Positions 1 through 9,422 of a stretch of DNA of 64,000 nt are shown here, one piece after another. The notes under the pieces were generated by a model, which saw only the letters and a program-made list of their open reading frames with translations, had not been told where the DNA came from and searched no databases. Location: NCBI GenBank assembly GCA_020073305.1, contig JAIQFK010000015.1, forward strand, positions 124,001 through 188,000, written 5' to 3'. Within the stretch, counting starts at the first letter, position 1. The number at the start of each line of letters is the position of its first letter. Made by a program: the position numbers and the translations under genes. The stretch is from Terriglobia bacterium. GTDB lineage: Bacteria > Acidobacteriota > Terriglobia > Bryobacterales > Bryobacteraceae.

Positions 1-552
1 GTCACCGTCAACGGGAAACCGGCTTACCTCTACTACATCAGCCGCACACAACTGAACGTGCTCGTGCCGGACGATCCGATTACGGGACAGGTCCAGGTGC
101 AGGTGACGAGTCCGCTGGGAATCAGTAATCCCTTGATGGCGAACAAAAACGCATTCTCTCCGGCGTTCTTTCGGTTCCTGCCCACCAAATACGTGGCGGC
201 GGTTCATACCAGCGGAGTCTACGTTGGACCGGCCGGCCTGATCCCTATAGCGCCTTTTTCGCCCGCCAAGCCTGGTGAAACCATCATGGTGTACGGGACG
301 GGCTTTGGGGCAACCAATCCTCTGTTGCCGTCCGGGCAGATCGTCGCCAAGCCGGCACGCCTGGCTGATTCAGTAACCATATTGATCGGTGGCAAACGGG
401 CAGACGTGTCTTTTGCCGGGCTGACCGCTTCGGGCGAGGATCAGTTCAACGTGACGGTGCCAGCGGATCTGCCCGATGGCGATCAACCGTTCATCGCGAC
501 AATCGACGGCATGCAGAGCCAAACTGGTGTCTTCCTCGCGGTTCAGAAATGA
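1..552 (+). CDS. C-terminal part of a Solibacter-type exported protein (TIGR03437-like domain), 5' truncated
   Basis: The reading frame is open from base 1 to a TGA at 550-552, so this is the last 183 residues of a longer protein whose start lies outside the window. The text matches the beta-rich C-terminal domain common in Solibacter secreted proteins: a segment around 'PGETIMVYGTGFGATNP', then a two-strand repeat ending in 'FNVTVPADLPDGDQP'. In that family the domain sits behind varied N-terminal regions such as beta-propellers and NHL or Ig-like repeats, and it is thought to be extracellular. Its exact role is unknown. No catalytic motif is visible in the part present. It ends tail to tail with the next gene, with a hairpin between them. 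Confidence 0.75.
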   Translation, partial: VTVNGKPAYLYYISRTQLNVLVPDDPITGQVQVQVTSPLGISNPLMANKNAFSPAFFRFLPTKYVAAVHTSGVYVGPAGLIPIAPFSPAKPGETIMVYGTGFGATNPLLPSGQIVAKPARLADSVTILIGGKRADVSFAGLTASGEDQFNVTVPADLPDGDQPFIATIDGMQSQTGVFLAVQK

Positions 553-570
553 GGGAATCAGCGATGGGCT

Positions 571-602
571 GCAGTCTCGCACCGAGCCTTGTGTGAGACT
601 GC
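571..602. terminator. Hairpin between two convergent genes
   Basis: An 8-bp perfect inverted repeat (GCAGTCTC at 571-578, GAGACTGC at 595-602) with a further CAC/GTG pair inside lies between two convergent stop codons (552 and 614). It has no T-tract, so it may be a bidirectional hairpin that works with Rho or only protects transcript ends. The stem is visible; its function is inferred from position. Confidence 0.4.
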
Positions 603-613
603 TGGCCGCCCCT

Positions 614-2737
614 TCAATCACCGGCGAATGAAACCAGCCGTTCGACGGTCCACTTCGCCTCCGGCTCGATCGAAACATTCCCGGCTGTGTATTGCTGGCG
701 AACGGCTGCCGCCTCCGCCGTCTGGCCCCTGGCATTGACTGCTCCGGCAAGCACGATGCGGCGCGGCGCGAGCCCGGCCGCCACTTCCGGCAGATCCGTG
801 TGCTTCAATAGGCCCGGCACGAAGTTCGCGAAGGATTGGTTAAATAGTTCGGAGTCCACTACGTCGCGGAAAGACGTGAGACCGCCGGAAAGATACAGTG
901 CCTCGATTCCCTGATCGAGCGCGGCCGCAAACAGCGCCGGTACGGTCAGTTTTCCGGCGGCTGCAACGCGGACGCGCCGTCCGGCGGTAACTGGATGTTT
1001 GCGAAGCGCGGCGACCACTGCCAGGATATCTGTTACCCTCTGCCCCACCAGCGGTTTGCCCAGGATTACCGAGCCCCACGCATAGTTCTCCTCTTGTCTG
1101 TGCGAGGCCGCATAACCGGGATGGCCCGGGCCGTACTCCGGAAGCAACGCGCCCACGCCGCGAATGTCCACCGCGCACACCACCGGACTCCCTGGCGCGA
1201 GATCGGCATCCGGATCGAACCACAGGCGCTCGGAGGCAACCGCGTCGAGCACCAGCAGCACCGGCTTGTCGCGTGTGGTGTCCTTGGCGGCAAGCACCCA
1301 GGTGGGAAGCCAGACGGACGGCTCTGAGGCGACTTCGAGCACCTCTGCCGTTGTGCTGGGCGATTGCCGGCGCGCAATCACTTTCGCCGAAGTTGCCGAG
1401 CGGGAAACCCTCAGCAGTGAATCGATCTTCGCGGGAGCGCGCTCCACCTGCCTTGCCTTGTTCAAAGTGAAAGCAGTCGCACTATGCAGCGAAGTGACCA
1501 CGCTCCCCGATTCCGTTGCGTGCAGAGTGGCGGCAGCCTCGGGATTCACGGGAGGCTCGGCGTGGACCGTTTCCGTCGAACCTTTCAGCCAACGCGACAA
1601 CCAGTTGTAAACAAGAAGACGGCTATCGTACGCCAGCGAATGAGGGAGGGGGGTGCCGGCCCACTTCAACCGGTCGGCATGATTCAAGACGGCGTACACC
1701 GCCTGGAGCTTCTGAAATTCCTGCCACCCGTTTGCAATGTACCCGGACGAGTAGGTCGCGTAGAAATCACGATCGCTCGGCCAGATCAGCATGGGCTTTG
1801 GCGCAAACGGATAGAAAAGATCCCAGCGGTCGAAGCCGGCGGGGCCGGAGTCGACGAAATCCTGCTCGGCGTCGTCCGTCGAGCCAGGTGGAATGAAGGG
1901 GAGCGCCGCCACGTTTTCGAGGTTCCCCATACAAACGGCCGCCGCAGCCAGCCGCTCATCGGCCGCGGAAAGCAGCATCGTGAGCGTGCCTCCGCCGGAA
2001 TGCCCCGTCGACCCGACGCGCTGGGCGTTCACGATAGGCAACGACGTCAAATAATCGAGGCTGCGGATCGAATCCCAGAGCTGGAATCGCGTGGCCGTAT
2101 CGCCGTAGAGCAGCATCTGCTTGCCGGGAATGGTGTGCTCGGAGTCCACGTCCTGGAGCCGCGTATGCGTGCCTGAGGAATCGGGATACTGGATGCGTTC
2201 GCCTTGGCCCATGGGGTCGAAAGCCAGCACTACGAATCCCAACTGCGCCAGCCCCTGGCAGCAGCGTTGATAATTAGGATTGGCTTTGCCTTCGTCGTAA
2301 TGGCCGCTCTGGAACAAAACCGCGGGAAACGGTCCGCTGCCGCTCGTGGGAATGTAAAGATTCGCGGAAATGAACAACCCCGGCTGGCTTTCGTAAACGA
2401 CTTTATCGACCTTGTATTTCTGCCGCTCGAATGAGCCCGTCGTGCGCGGGTTCAGCGGAGTGCGTTCCGGCCGGCCGCCGATGAGTTTCCAGAGGGTCTC
2501 CCGAACCCACTTTTGGCGAGCCTCGATGGCCGCCAGCGCTACAAGCTTTGCCAGTTCCGCGTCTCGCTTCGCGACCGCCTGCTTGGCGAGTCCGCGCAGG
2601 TAATCGGGAAGGCAACGCCCATAGTTGTGGAACCGGGTACCGGGGAACAGCGGCTCGTTTGCAGCCCGCGCGGAAAATGCAACGGTGTTGGCCGCACCGG
2701 TAAAGAGCAATGATGAGAGGATCTTTCTTCGCGTCAT
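614..2737 (-). CDS. Exported alpha/beta hydrolase, acetyl-xylan-esterase-like, two-lobed
   Basis: A 707-aa protein with an N-terminal leader (RR at residues 3-4, hydrophobic run, ARA cleavage-like site), so probably periplasmic. The first lobe is an alpha/beta hydrolase: nucleophile elbow GHSGGG near residue 245, an acid-like 'WPSDRDF' segment and a His in 'PLPHSLAY'. The second lobe (about 480-700) repeats a hydrolase-like fold without a clear elbow. The layout resembles the acetyl xylan esterase/dienelactone hydrolase families, which remove acyl groups from plant polysaccharide. A second gene of the same architecture lies at 18002-20005, and the two look like paralogs. Substrate unknown. 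The start is the ATG at 2735-2737. Confidence 0.75.
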   Translation of the reverse strand: MTRRKILSSLLFTGAANTVAFSARAANEPLFPGTRFHNYGRCLPDYLRGLAKQAVAKRDAELAKLVALAAIEARQKWVRETLWKLIGGRPERTPLNPRTTGSFERQKYKVDKVVYESQPGLFISANLYIPTSGSGPFPAVLFQSGHYDEGKANPNYQRCCQGLAQLGFVVLAFDPMGQGERIQYPDSSGTHTRLQDVDSEHTIPGKQMLLYGDTATRFQLWDSIRSLDYLTSLPIVNAQRVGSTGHSGGGTLTMLLSAADERLAAAAVCMGNLENVAALPFIPPGSTDDAEQDFVDSGPAGFDRWDLFYPFAPKPMLIWPSDRDFYATYSSGYIANGWQEFQKLQAVYAVLNHADRLKWAGTPLPHSLAYDSRLLVYNWLSRWLKGSTETVHAEPPVNPEAAATLHATESGSVVTSLHSATAFTLNKARQVERAPAKIDSLLRVSRSATSAKVIARRQSPSTTAEVLEVASEPSVWLPTWVLAAKDTTRDKPVLLVLDAVASERLWFDPDADLAPGSPVVCAVDIRGVGALLPEYGPGHPGYAASHRQEENYAWGSVILGKPLVGQRVTDILAVVAALRKHPVTAGRRVRVAAAGKLTVPALFAAALDQGIEALYLSGGLTSFRDVVDSELFNQSFANFVPGLLKHTDLPEVAAGLAPRRIVLAGAVNARGQTAEAAAVRQQYTAGNVSIEPEAKWTVERLVSFAGD

Positions 2738-2843
2738 GATGTCGAGGATTTCAGGCGAACTCCGCCGCTAGCCGAGCATACCCGGCCTCAATCAAAACGA
2801 AACTTTATCATGGATCTTACGGCTAATACGCGAACCGCGCGAC

Positions 2844-4844
2844 TTAATTTTGACGGCTCAAATCGATCGTAAATGGCTGCCCTGATTCCAGCACTTGCGA
2901 ACGTAACGGCTTGCCTCCAAGGATGGTGTCCAACTGCAGCTTGCCGCCCACGCGAGTCAAATGCAGATCGAACAGACTGCCGAACGCATGGATATTCCGC
3001 AGCCGCACGCTCCCCCAAGCCTTCGGCAACCGCGGTGTAATCACGAACGAATGCAAGCCCGTTGGGCGGATTCCGAACAGCCCTTCTGTGTACGCGCGAC
3101 AGTACAGCGCACTCTCAGCCGCGAGGTGAGGCCGGCTCCCCTGCGGTCCCCATTCTATTGGGTAAGGTACGTGGTCACCGAGCAGACGGCGCCGGGAGTA
3201 GCGCTCCAGGAAATCCAGCGCCCGTTCGGTGTCGCCGGCGGCGAATGCGCCGCGCAGCGCATACAGAGTGGAGCGGTCAAAAAAGGTTTCCTCGCCCGCT
3301 AGCGACCTGATTCCGTCCGAAGTCCACATCACCGGAGAAAACAGGGCATCCAGCGTGCCGTTTTTTCGGTCGTACAAACCCATCGTCAGCGGGATGGCGA
3401 TCCACGCGCGTAATACCTCGTTGCCGGCGTAGTAGCGGTAGGTATCAAACGCTTGGATTCTCGCGCCAAAGTATGTTTCAATGGCGGACCTGATTCTTGC
3501 AGCCTGCTCCTTGTACCCACTGAGTTCCGCGGGCGGCCTGCCGAGTTCGCCGCCCAGCAGCACCGCGGAGTTCAGCGCATCATAGTACAAGGATGAAGTG
3601 CAGAGATTGGCTTTTCCCGACGGGAACCGGCCTTCCAACTCATCACTGTCCGACGCGATGACGCCCTGGGCATTTGTCTTGCGGCGGCAGTATTCCAGGC
3701 ACCACGTGATCAACTTCCACAGTTCTTCTGCGGTGGCCCGGTCGCCATAGGCGAGCGCAAATCTCGCCGCTCCATACCCGATCATTGCCATATCACCGCG
3801 ATCGCCCGGGCCGTTCCAGTAGCTCGTGCCTTCGGCGACCACCGCGTTAGGAAGCGGCCGAAAATCAGGATTCATATACCGGGCGAAGAGACGGAATGAA
3901 TTGATCGCACCCTCATTGGCAGCGTGGTCGCCCAGGAACGGAAAAAACGGATTCGCGTATTCAAGCTGATCGTTGGCCCAGATCGTCGCGTAGCCTCCGC
4001 CACCCGACCCATGCATTAACCCGGCCCTCGTGCGGTAGATGCTCTCCGCCGCGCGGATTTTAGCCATACCGAACGCCGTATTGAGCACCTGATCCGGAGT
4101 GTCCAACTGGAGTTCCGCGAGGAACCTCTCAACCTGCTTCCTTCGCGCACTCTCCTCCGCATCCACGTTGATGCCTGGCTCCTCGTCCCTGGCTTCCCTG
4201 GCCGTGAACGCCAGCCAAAAACTCACGCTCTTTCCTGGCAGCACGCTCTTCGCTCCCGCCTGAAGCACCTGAGCAGAGATGATGTATGCGCCGCCTGCGC
4301 CGCGCGCAGGGTCCGTGGACACGGTCTTTCGAGTATTCTCCACTTCGACGGTGATCTCTCTGTCACTGCGATTCGTGAAACTATACTTCTCCAGAACCAG
4401 AGGACTTTCCGTCGAGGGGAAGATCGTTCGTGCCAAGGCGACGTCCCCCTGTTTCCCAAATACGCTGTCGACGCTCATAAGGCCGCGGTGACGAAAGCGC
4501 GTGACCACTTCATTTGCAGCGGGCTTTCCAGCAATAAACACGCGCGGCGCCGTATCCTCTCCGAAAACGTAACTCAGCGTCGCCGATCTGTCGTTCGGAA
4601 CGGTCCGCAGAGAAGGAAATGCCAGGCGGAGCGCAAGCACGAGTGAACCATTCTCGCGCACACCATAGCTCACAATGACGGACACCTTCTTGCCGCTCAT
4701 CTCGATCTCGTCCTGGTGCGCGTCGCCGGGCCGGACCTCCCACGCGATTCCTCCGTCACTCGCCACCGTCCAGCGCGGCTGTGCCACCAGGGACAGCGGC
4801 ATCAGCAACAGGCAAGTTGGAATCAATTTGGCCGTGAGGTTCAT
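2844..4844 (-). CDS. Exported six-hairpin glycosidase-like protein
   Basis: A 666-aa protein. The open frame reaches 4967, but that extension runs into the upstream gene (which ends at 4870). The ATG at 4842-4844 begins a clean signal peptide ('LIPTCLLLMPLSLVAQ') after a purine-rich Shine-Dalgarno region. After a beta-rich N-terminal domain (about 25-260), residues 280-600 show the repeated helical hairpins of an (alpha/alpha)6 barrel. Segments such as 'YATIWANDQLEYANPFFP' and 'GDRGDMAMIGYGAARFAL' resemble alpha-L-rhamnosidase/GH78-, GH94- and GH95-like barrels. I cannot assign a GH family or name the acid and base. It lies 25 bp after the PHP-domain gene and is probably co-transcribed with it. 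Confidence 0.6.
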   Translation of the reverse strand: MNLTAKLIPTCLLLMPLSLVAQPRWTVASDGGIAWEVRPGDAHQDEIEMSGKKVSVIVSYGVRENGSLVLALRLAFPSLRTVPNDRSATLSYVFGEDTAPRVFIAGKPAANEVVTRFRHRGLMSVDSVFGKQGDVALARTIFPSTESPLVLEKYSFTNRSDREITVEVENTRKTVSTDPARGAGGAYIISAQVLQAGAKSVLPGKSVSFWLAFTAREARDEEPGINVDAEESARRKQVERFLAELQLDTPDQVLNTAFGMAKIRAAESIYRTRAGLMHGSGGGGYATIWANDQLEYANPFFPFLGDHAANEGAINSFRLFARYMNPDFRPLPNAVVAEGTSYWNGPGDRGDMAMIGYGAARFALAYGDRATAEELWKLITWCLEYCRRKTNAQGVIASDSDELEGRFPSGKANLCTSSLYYDALNSAVLLGGELGRPPAELSGYKEQAARIRSAIETYFGARIQAFDTYRYYAGNEVLRAWIAIPLTMGLYDRKNGTLDALFSPVMWTSDGIRSLAGEETFFDRSTLYALRGAFAAGDTERALDFLERYSRRRLLGDHVPYPIEWGPQGSRPHLAAESALYCRAYTEGLFGIRPTGLHSFVITPRLPKAWGSVRLRNIHAFGSLFDLHLTRVGGKLQLDTILGGKPLRSQVLESGQPFTIDLSRQN

Positions 4845-4869
4845 TCCCTTTGCTCCCGGACTGACCTTG

Positions 4870-6525
4870 TCACTTGCGTCCGCGAGCCTCCCGCGCCCGC
4901 GCCATGTAAACCGCTCGCCCCTGCTCAAAAGCCTGGATGGATGCCGTCTTGTCGCTGGGACGCGCAAACTTAGCTTCCGCCTCGAGCCAGCGGATCGAGT
5001 TGTCGAGATAGCGCACGTAGTATTCCGCGTCGTCCTGACTGCGGATCGGCTCTCCGTCGCGTATCACGTAAACTGGCGAGGAGTGTGCAAACACCGTTTC
5101 CGGGCGGCGCGTGCCGTAGTAATCGCTCAGCCGCGTGCCTTGCGGAACGTGCACCTCCGGAAAGGCGACACCCCGTTTACGATACGCATCCAGGTCTTCG
5201 ACAACTCGCGCGGCCAGCCAGCAGCTCTGTTGGATCGGGTGCTCCACGTGAATTTCGGCCCGGTGCCGGCGCCCGCTCGGAGTAGCCTGGGCGATCGTCA
5301 CTCCGTTGGCCACGATTTCCAGCCGGTCATACGGCAGTTGTGATTCCGCCACGGCATGCACCTCGGCCACCTTTTGTTTTTTCGAGTCGAAACGCAGCGT
5401 GGCGCCAGGCTCGCTGCCGTTCACCGCGAATGACAGCACCGGAGAGTTGGTGACAAACGTTCGCCCTTCTTTGAGCGCGTTGATCCAGTTCTGATACGTG
5501 AACTCCCCTTCGACGCGGGCGAACACGCGGTTGGCCCCCACGGTCACAAAGGTTGTCATCTTGTCGGTGCCTGCGGTAGCGGTGAGACGAAACCCGCAGT
5601 TCAGATAGCGATACCACAGGCGCAGGCCGTCATTGGCCTCGAGTTCTGGAACCACGCTCTTCATGAAGACTGGGAATTCCCTGGGGTCCAAAACGCACAG
5701 AATCTCTATGCCGTCCAGTTTCTCCATCGCCACGTCGAGCGGGCTCTCGACGCCAGGCCAGCTCGGGAAATGTGCCCAGGAAACATAGCCTCCCTGCGCC
5801 CGCGTTTCATCACAGGCGCGTAGATGCAGCGGATAGTGGTGCGGCTGCATGGTCTTCACCGGCTCGATCAGTCGCTTCAGATTCAACAGGCACATGTGTC
5901 CAAGATGATCGTTGCGGAACTCCTGGTTGACGTAGATGAGGCGACGGCCACTCGAATAGCGGTTGACGTGTCCCTCGAACTCGGACTGATCTGTGGTGAA
6001 GTCTGACGTCAGGATGTTGGCAACATCCAGATCCTCGGCGTCCATTTCCAGCCGGCAGGTCTTGGGCGAGATGTGATGAATGTGAATGTCGCCGCTATAC
6101 CAACCCTGGTCCGCGAGGGACGACCAGCGGGATAACGGAATGATCACTCCTTCCGCCCGCAAATCACCTGTCGAAATCTGCCCTTCCGCGATGACAAACT
6201 CGTAGCCCTTGATCACCTGGTAGCGAAGGGGCAGAGATTTTGGATCGAGAGAGAAACTTCCGTCGATATAAGCGAACCGCTTGGACTGGAACCGCACGTC
6301 GCCCTGCTGCGCATCGGGAGCGAGCTCGGAGGGATGCCCGGCGGGAACCACGTCATGGCCCCGCGCATCGGTTAGCCGCAGTCTCGCTGAGATGAGGCTG
6401 CCGGAGCGTTCATCGACGATCTTGCACGGGATTGCATCGCCACCGGGTGCGCCACGGCCGATTCCGCCGGCGGCCGAAAGCCACACAGCCTCTCGTAAGA
6501 AGCGCCTGCGATCCCATTCCGTCAT
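4870..6525 (-). CDS. Tat-exported CehA/McbA family PHP-domain metallohydrolase
   Basis: A 551-aa protein with a twin-arginine leader (DRRRFLREA at 5-13, then a hydrophobic stretch). The central part carries PHP-like motifs: 'GDIHIHH' near 144, 'SDFTTD' near 172, 'HLGHMCLLN' near 210, 'WAHFPSWPG' near 250, and 'TATAGTDKMTT' near 325. These resemble the His/Asp clusters that bind two or three metals in the CehA/McbA branch of PHP phosphoesterase-like hydrolases (carbaryl hydrolase and relatives). The C-terminal beta domain ends with Tat-exported-family features. The substrate cannot be read from sequence; a neighbouring glycosidase suggests organic or sugar esters. The ATG start at 6523-6525 keeps the Tat leader intact. 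Confidence 0.7.
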   Translation of the reverse strand: MTEWDRRRFLREAVWLSAAGGIGRGAPGGDAIPCKIVDERSGSLISARLRLTDARGHDVVPAGHPSELAPDAQQGDVRFQSKRFAYIDGSFSLDPKSLPLRYQVIKGYEFVIAEGQISTGDLRAEGVIIPLSRWSSLADQGWYSGDIHIHHISPKTCRLEMDAEDLDVANILTSDFTTDQSEFEGHVNRYSSGRRLIYVNQEFRNDHLGHMCLLNLKRLIEPVKTMQPHHYPLHLRACDETRAQGGYVSWAHFPSWPGVESPLDVAMEKLDGIEILCVLDPREFPVFMKSVVPELEANDGLRLWYRYLNCGFRLTATAGTDKMTTFVTVGANRVFARVEGEFTYQNWINALKEGRTFVTNSPVLSFAVNGSEPGATLRFDSKKQKVAEVHAVAESQLPYDRLEIVANGVTIAQATPSGRRHRAEIHVEHPIQQSCWLAARVVEDLDAYRKRGVAFPEVHVPQGTRLSDYYGTRRPETVFAHSSPVYVIRDGEPIRSQDDAEYYVRYLDNSIRWLEAEAKFARPSDKTASIQAFEQGRAVYMARAREARGRK

Positions 6526-6582
6526 GCGTCAACGATTCTATCGAACAACGTTCGTGACGCCCAATCTGCCGGTGGGATTTTG

Positions 6583-7929
6583 TCAGGCGTTCGCGAGAGC
6601 GGCGCGGTGCGCCCACACCTTCTCAAATGCCTTCACATACTGGTCAACCAGCTCGGGCACCTCGCCATGCAAAAGCGGCAGGAAGAAATGCGTGCTGTTC
6701 ACCTGCGTGTTGCCCGGCATGGAATCGGGAATCCGCGGCGTGTGGTGCCACCACTTGGCTTCCGAATAGATCTTCAACTTGTGCTGCTCCGGGTAGTCCC
6801 AGAACGACACCGGCACACCTTCAGCCTGCAGAGCCTTCAGCATCGCAGCTCGCTTGAAACCGGCCTTGGCTTCGTCAAGAAAGAGCATGCTCATGTAGTA
6901 GTAAACGCGTTCCTGATCCGCGCGGCAGCGGGGTTCGCTGAGTCCCGCGAGTTGCAGCAGCCGGCTATTCAGCGCCCGCACGTTCTTCGAAACGACGGCA
7001 TTGCGCTCGTCCAGACCCTTCAACTGCTGCCGGATAATGGCCGCCGCGAATGGATGCATCCGGTATTTCTGCCCGAATCCCGTGCCTTCGTAAGCTCGCA
7101 CGGGGCTGTCCTTCGCGAACTTCACCGGATCCTCGTAGTGGCCGAACGCCGCGGCCCGCTCGAAGTATTCGCGGGTCTGGTACATTCCCATCCCGCCCTC
7201 AACGCCCGGCAAAGGCTTGCTGCCCTGAAAACTGAAGATTGCCATCTGTCCCCATGTGCCTGTCTTCTTGCCCTGCATGGATGCGCCGTGGGAATGGGCA
7301 GCGTCTTCGAGCAGAATCAGCCCCTTCTGGTTCGCGAAATCCTGAAGATGGTCCAGCTCACACGGCAGCCCCCAGGCGTGCATCGGCGCCAGGGCTTTGG
7401 TGTCCTTGGTCAGCTTGCGCTTCGCGTCCTCCAGATCGAAGCAGGAGGTCTTGGGGTCCACATCGACAAACACCGGCACGTAGCCAAAGAAGCGCATGGC
7501 CAGGCAGTCCGAGAAAAAGTTGTACGAAGGCAGCAGGATCTCCGAGCCCGGCGGCAGATCCAGTGCGAAGTACATGCTGGTCAGTGCGCTTGAGCCGTTC
7601 ATGTGCGCCTTCACGAACGGCGAACGGGTGTACTCTTTCCATTCCTTCTCGAGCTCCGGCAGCTCACGATAGAAACTGGTGCTGTCGGCCGTGTTGTCGA
7701 TCAGGTCGTGCAGCACCTTCTTCTCAGCGGCGCCGAAGCGCGGCCATCGGGTGATGGCGGCCTGACGGTCCGCCGGATACGTAACGGCCTTCGGACCTCC
7801 ATCCATCGCCAGGGTTTCCTGGGATCCCGCGGCCAGGCTGCCCGCCGCCATGCCGAGGCCGGCCATGACCGCTCCGCCCGTCCGGACAAACTCCCGACGG
7901 GTAGGTGCATCAATTTTGTGTTCAGACAT
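6583..7929 (-). CDS. Tat-exported DegT/DnrJ/EryC1/StrS-type PLP enzyme
   Basis: A 448-aa protein. I chose the ATG at 7927-7929, which follows a GGAGG-like site, over an in-frame extension to 8001, because it begins a Tat leader (TRREFVRTGG, then a hydrophobic region with alanines). The rest matches the DegT/DnrJ/EryC1/StrS aspartate-aminotransferase-fold family: 'EILLPSYNFFSD' near 145, 'LLEDAAHSHGA' near 215 (PLP-contacting Asp) and 'FSFQGSKPLPGVEGGM' near 240, where Lys should form the Schiff base. Family members are mostly cytosolic sugar aminotransferases or dehydratases. A Tat leader implies export folded with PLP, which is uncommon. The gene is divergent from a polysaccharide deacetylase. 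Confidence 0.8.
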   Translation of the reverse strand: MSEHKIDAPTRREFVRTGGAVMAGLGMAAGSLAAGSQETLAMDGGPKAVTYPADRQAAITRWPRFGAAEKKVLHDLIDNTADSTSFYRELPELEKEWKEYTRSPFVKAHMNGSSALTSMYFALDLPPGSEILLPSYNFFSDCLAMRFFGYVPVFVDVDPKTSCFDLEDAKRKLTKDTKALAPMHAWGLPCELDHLQDFANQKGLILLEDAAHSHGASMQGKKTGTWGQMAIFSFQGSKPLPGVEGGMGMYQTREYFERAAAFGHYEDPVKFAKDSPVRAYEGTGFGQKYRMHPFAAAIIRQQLKGLDERNAVVSKNVRALNSRLLQLAGLSEPRCRADQERVYYYMSMLFLDEAKAGFKRAAMLKALQAEGVPVSFWDYPEQHKLKIYSEAKWWHHTPRIPDSMPGNTQVNSTHFFLPLLHGEVPELVDQYVKAFEKVWAHRAALANA

Positions 7930-8075
7930 TGCTGGCTCCCTCCATTTGGGGCCGATCAGGCAAGTAATGCTTGAGGGAAGTGGCAGCACGCAAAGGTCCA
8001 CAATACCGGCCGGAGATGTCCGGCCACTGCAGGGGCAAGGCCTGCCTCACCCGGCATCGCTGCGGGCCCATCATA

Positions 8076-9242
8076 ATGAAGGACATGAGAAAGATCCTGA
8101 ACTTCATCCTGGCCGGTACGGCCGTGGCTGGCCTCGCGGCGGACCGGCCCATCGGCGTCATCGGCGGCGACCCGTTAGCCCGGCTGGGTGTGCGGCAGGA
8201 CCAGTTGCGCGAGATCCCCGCGAACGCGAGTGTGCGGTTCGTCAAAAAGACGCAGTATCTCAACAATTCCCGCGCCGTGATCACGCACACCATGGACGAC
8301 TCGGAGAAACTCGTGCTTCAGGCCGTCGACCTCATGGACAAGTACGGCATCAAAGCCACGCTGTTCGTCTCAACCGGCACCGGGGACATCCAACAGATGT
8401 GGCCTCGTCTGCGGAAGGCCATCGCCGGCGGGCACGAGCTTGGTTCGCATTCGCGCACCCACCAGTGCAGTTGGCCCGACACCGCCGAGTTCTGCGCGAA
8501 GGCTTTTTCGGATTCCGAGGTCACGGGCTCGCGCGACGACATCCTCAAAAATACCAGCCAGCCGTACGTCTGGGCGTGGTGCTATCCCTGCGGTCTGTGC
8601 GCCGCAAACCAGGCGGTTCACGAGAAACTCGCCCGCGCCGGGTATCTGGTGGCGCGGAATTATCCTGACGAACCCCATGACGGCCATGTGATCCCGAATC
8701 TCCAGACTTACGCCGGCGATCTTTACAATGCCGCCTACACGCAGGTCGTGCAGAAGATCGGCGGGATCGCCAAACACGGCAACACCGATGTCGCGCAGCT
8801 TAACGCCAAGTTCGATGAGGTGTATAAAGCCGGCGGCGTGTACAGCTTCATGTCCCATGCGCAATGGCTCGACTTCGGCCCCAACGATTTCTACCAGCGG
8901 CACTTGGCCTATCTCGGCGGCCGGCGCGACGTCTGGTACGTGCCCATGGGACTGCTCTACGCCTATAAAACGGTCCTGGACCGGACCGAGGTCCGGGCAC
9001 TCGATACCCCGCCCGGCACCGCGCGATTCGCGATCTTTAACGACCTGGATCCCAAGATTTACCGCAACAGCATCACGCTACAGTTCACGGTGCCCGCCAA
9101 GGCCCGCGTCCTCGCCGGTGGGAAGCCGCTGCCCGAGCGCCAGACCGGCTTGACCGATCGTTGGAGCGACGAGTACTACCGGCGAGAGAACGACACGGTG
9201 TATGTCACCGTGCGGCCGAACACGATCTTAGAGTTTCGATGA
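8076..9242 (+). CDS. Exported polysaccharide deacetylase (NodB-like)
   Basis: About 388 aa. The open frame begins at 7971, but 'KILNFILAGTAVAGLA' just after the ATG at 8076 (or 8085, preceded by AAGGA) is a signal peptide, so the true start is one of these. The NodB-like metal motif is present in altered form: 'THTMDD' near 70 in place of TFDDG, and 'GSHSRTHQ' near 123 supplying the two His ligands. The catalytic domain extends to about 260, and a small beta-rich tail follows. The family removes N- or O-acetyl groups from chitin-, peptidoglycan- or xylan-like polymers. It is divergently transcribed from the exported DegT protein, sharing a promoter region of about 150 bp. Confidence 0.75.
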   Translation: MKDMRKILNFILAGTAVAGLAADRPIGVIGGDPLARLGVRQDQLREIPANASVRFVKKTQYLNNSRAVITHTMDDSEKLVLQAVDLMDKYGIKATLFVSTGTGDIQQMWPRLRKAIAGGHELGSHSRTHQCSWPDTAEFCAKAFSDSEVTGSRDDILKNTSQPYVWAWCYPCGLCAANQAVHEKLARAGYLVARNYPDEPHDGHVIPNLQTYAGDLYNAAYTQVVQKIGGIAKHGNTDVAQLNAKFDEVYKAGGVYSFMSHAQWLDFGPNDFYQRHLAYLGGRRDVWYVPMGLLYAYKTVLDRTEVRALDTPPGTARFAIFNDLDPKIYRNSITLQFTVPAKARVLAGGKPLPERQTGLTDRWSDEYYRRENDTVYVTVRPNTILEFR

Positions 9243-9312
9243 CCAGACGAATCTCGACGTGCTATGTGCTCCGGAACGTGGCCTGCCGGTGCCCCATGTG
9301 TGTCGCCGGCCC

Positions 9313-9371
9313 AGTTCACGCTCACGGCCGAGCTTCGTAGACGATGTTGAACGGCGTTTCTGCAGCTCGTC
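9313..9371. repeat. Direct repeat copy A (about 57 bp)
   Basis: This stretch matches 10314-10373 with few mismatches and one indel, including an uninterrupted 21-base match covering most of 9320-9342. The two copies bracket the methyltransferase gene. In the gene's direction the repeat begins GTTCAAC and ends GTGAAC, an inverted pair that resembles the RYYYAAC/GTTRRRY ends of integron attC sites. See findings. Confidence 0.7.
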
Positions 9372-9422
9372 CCTGAGGGGATGGGCTCAATGGCCACCGC
9401 CAGATTTGGACGTCCAGTTCGG

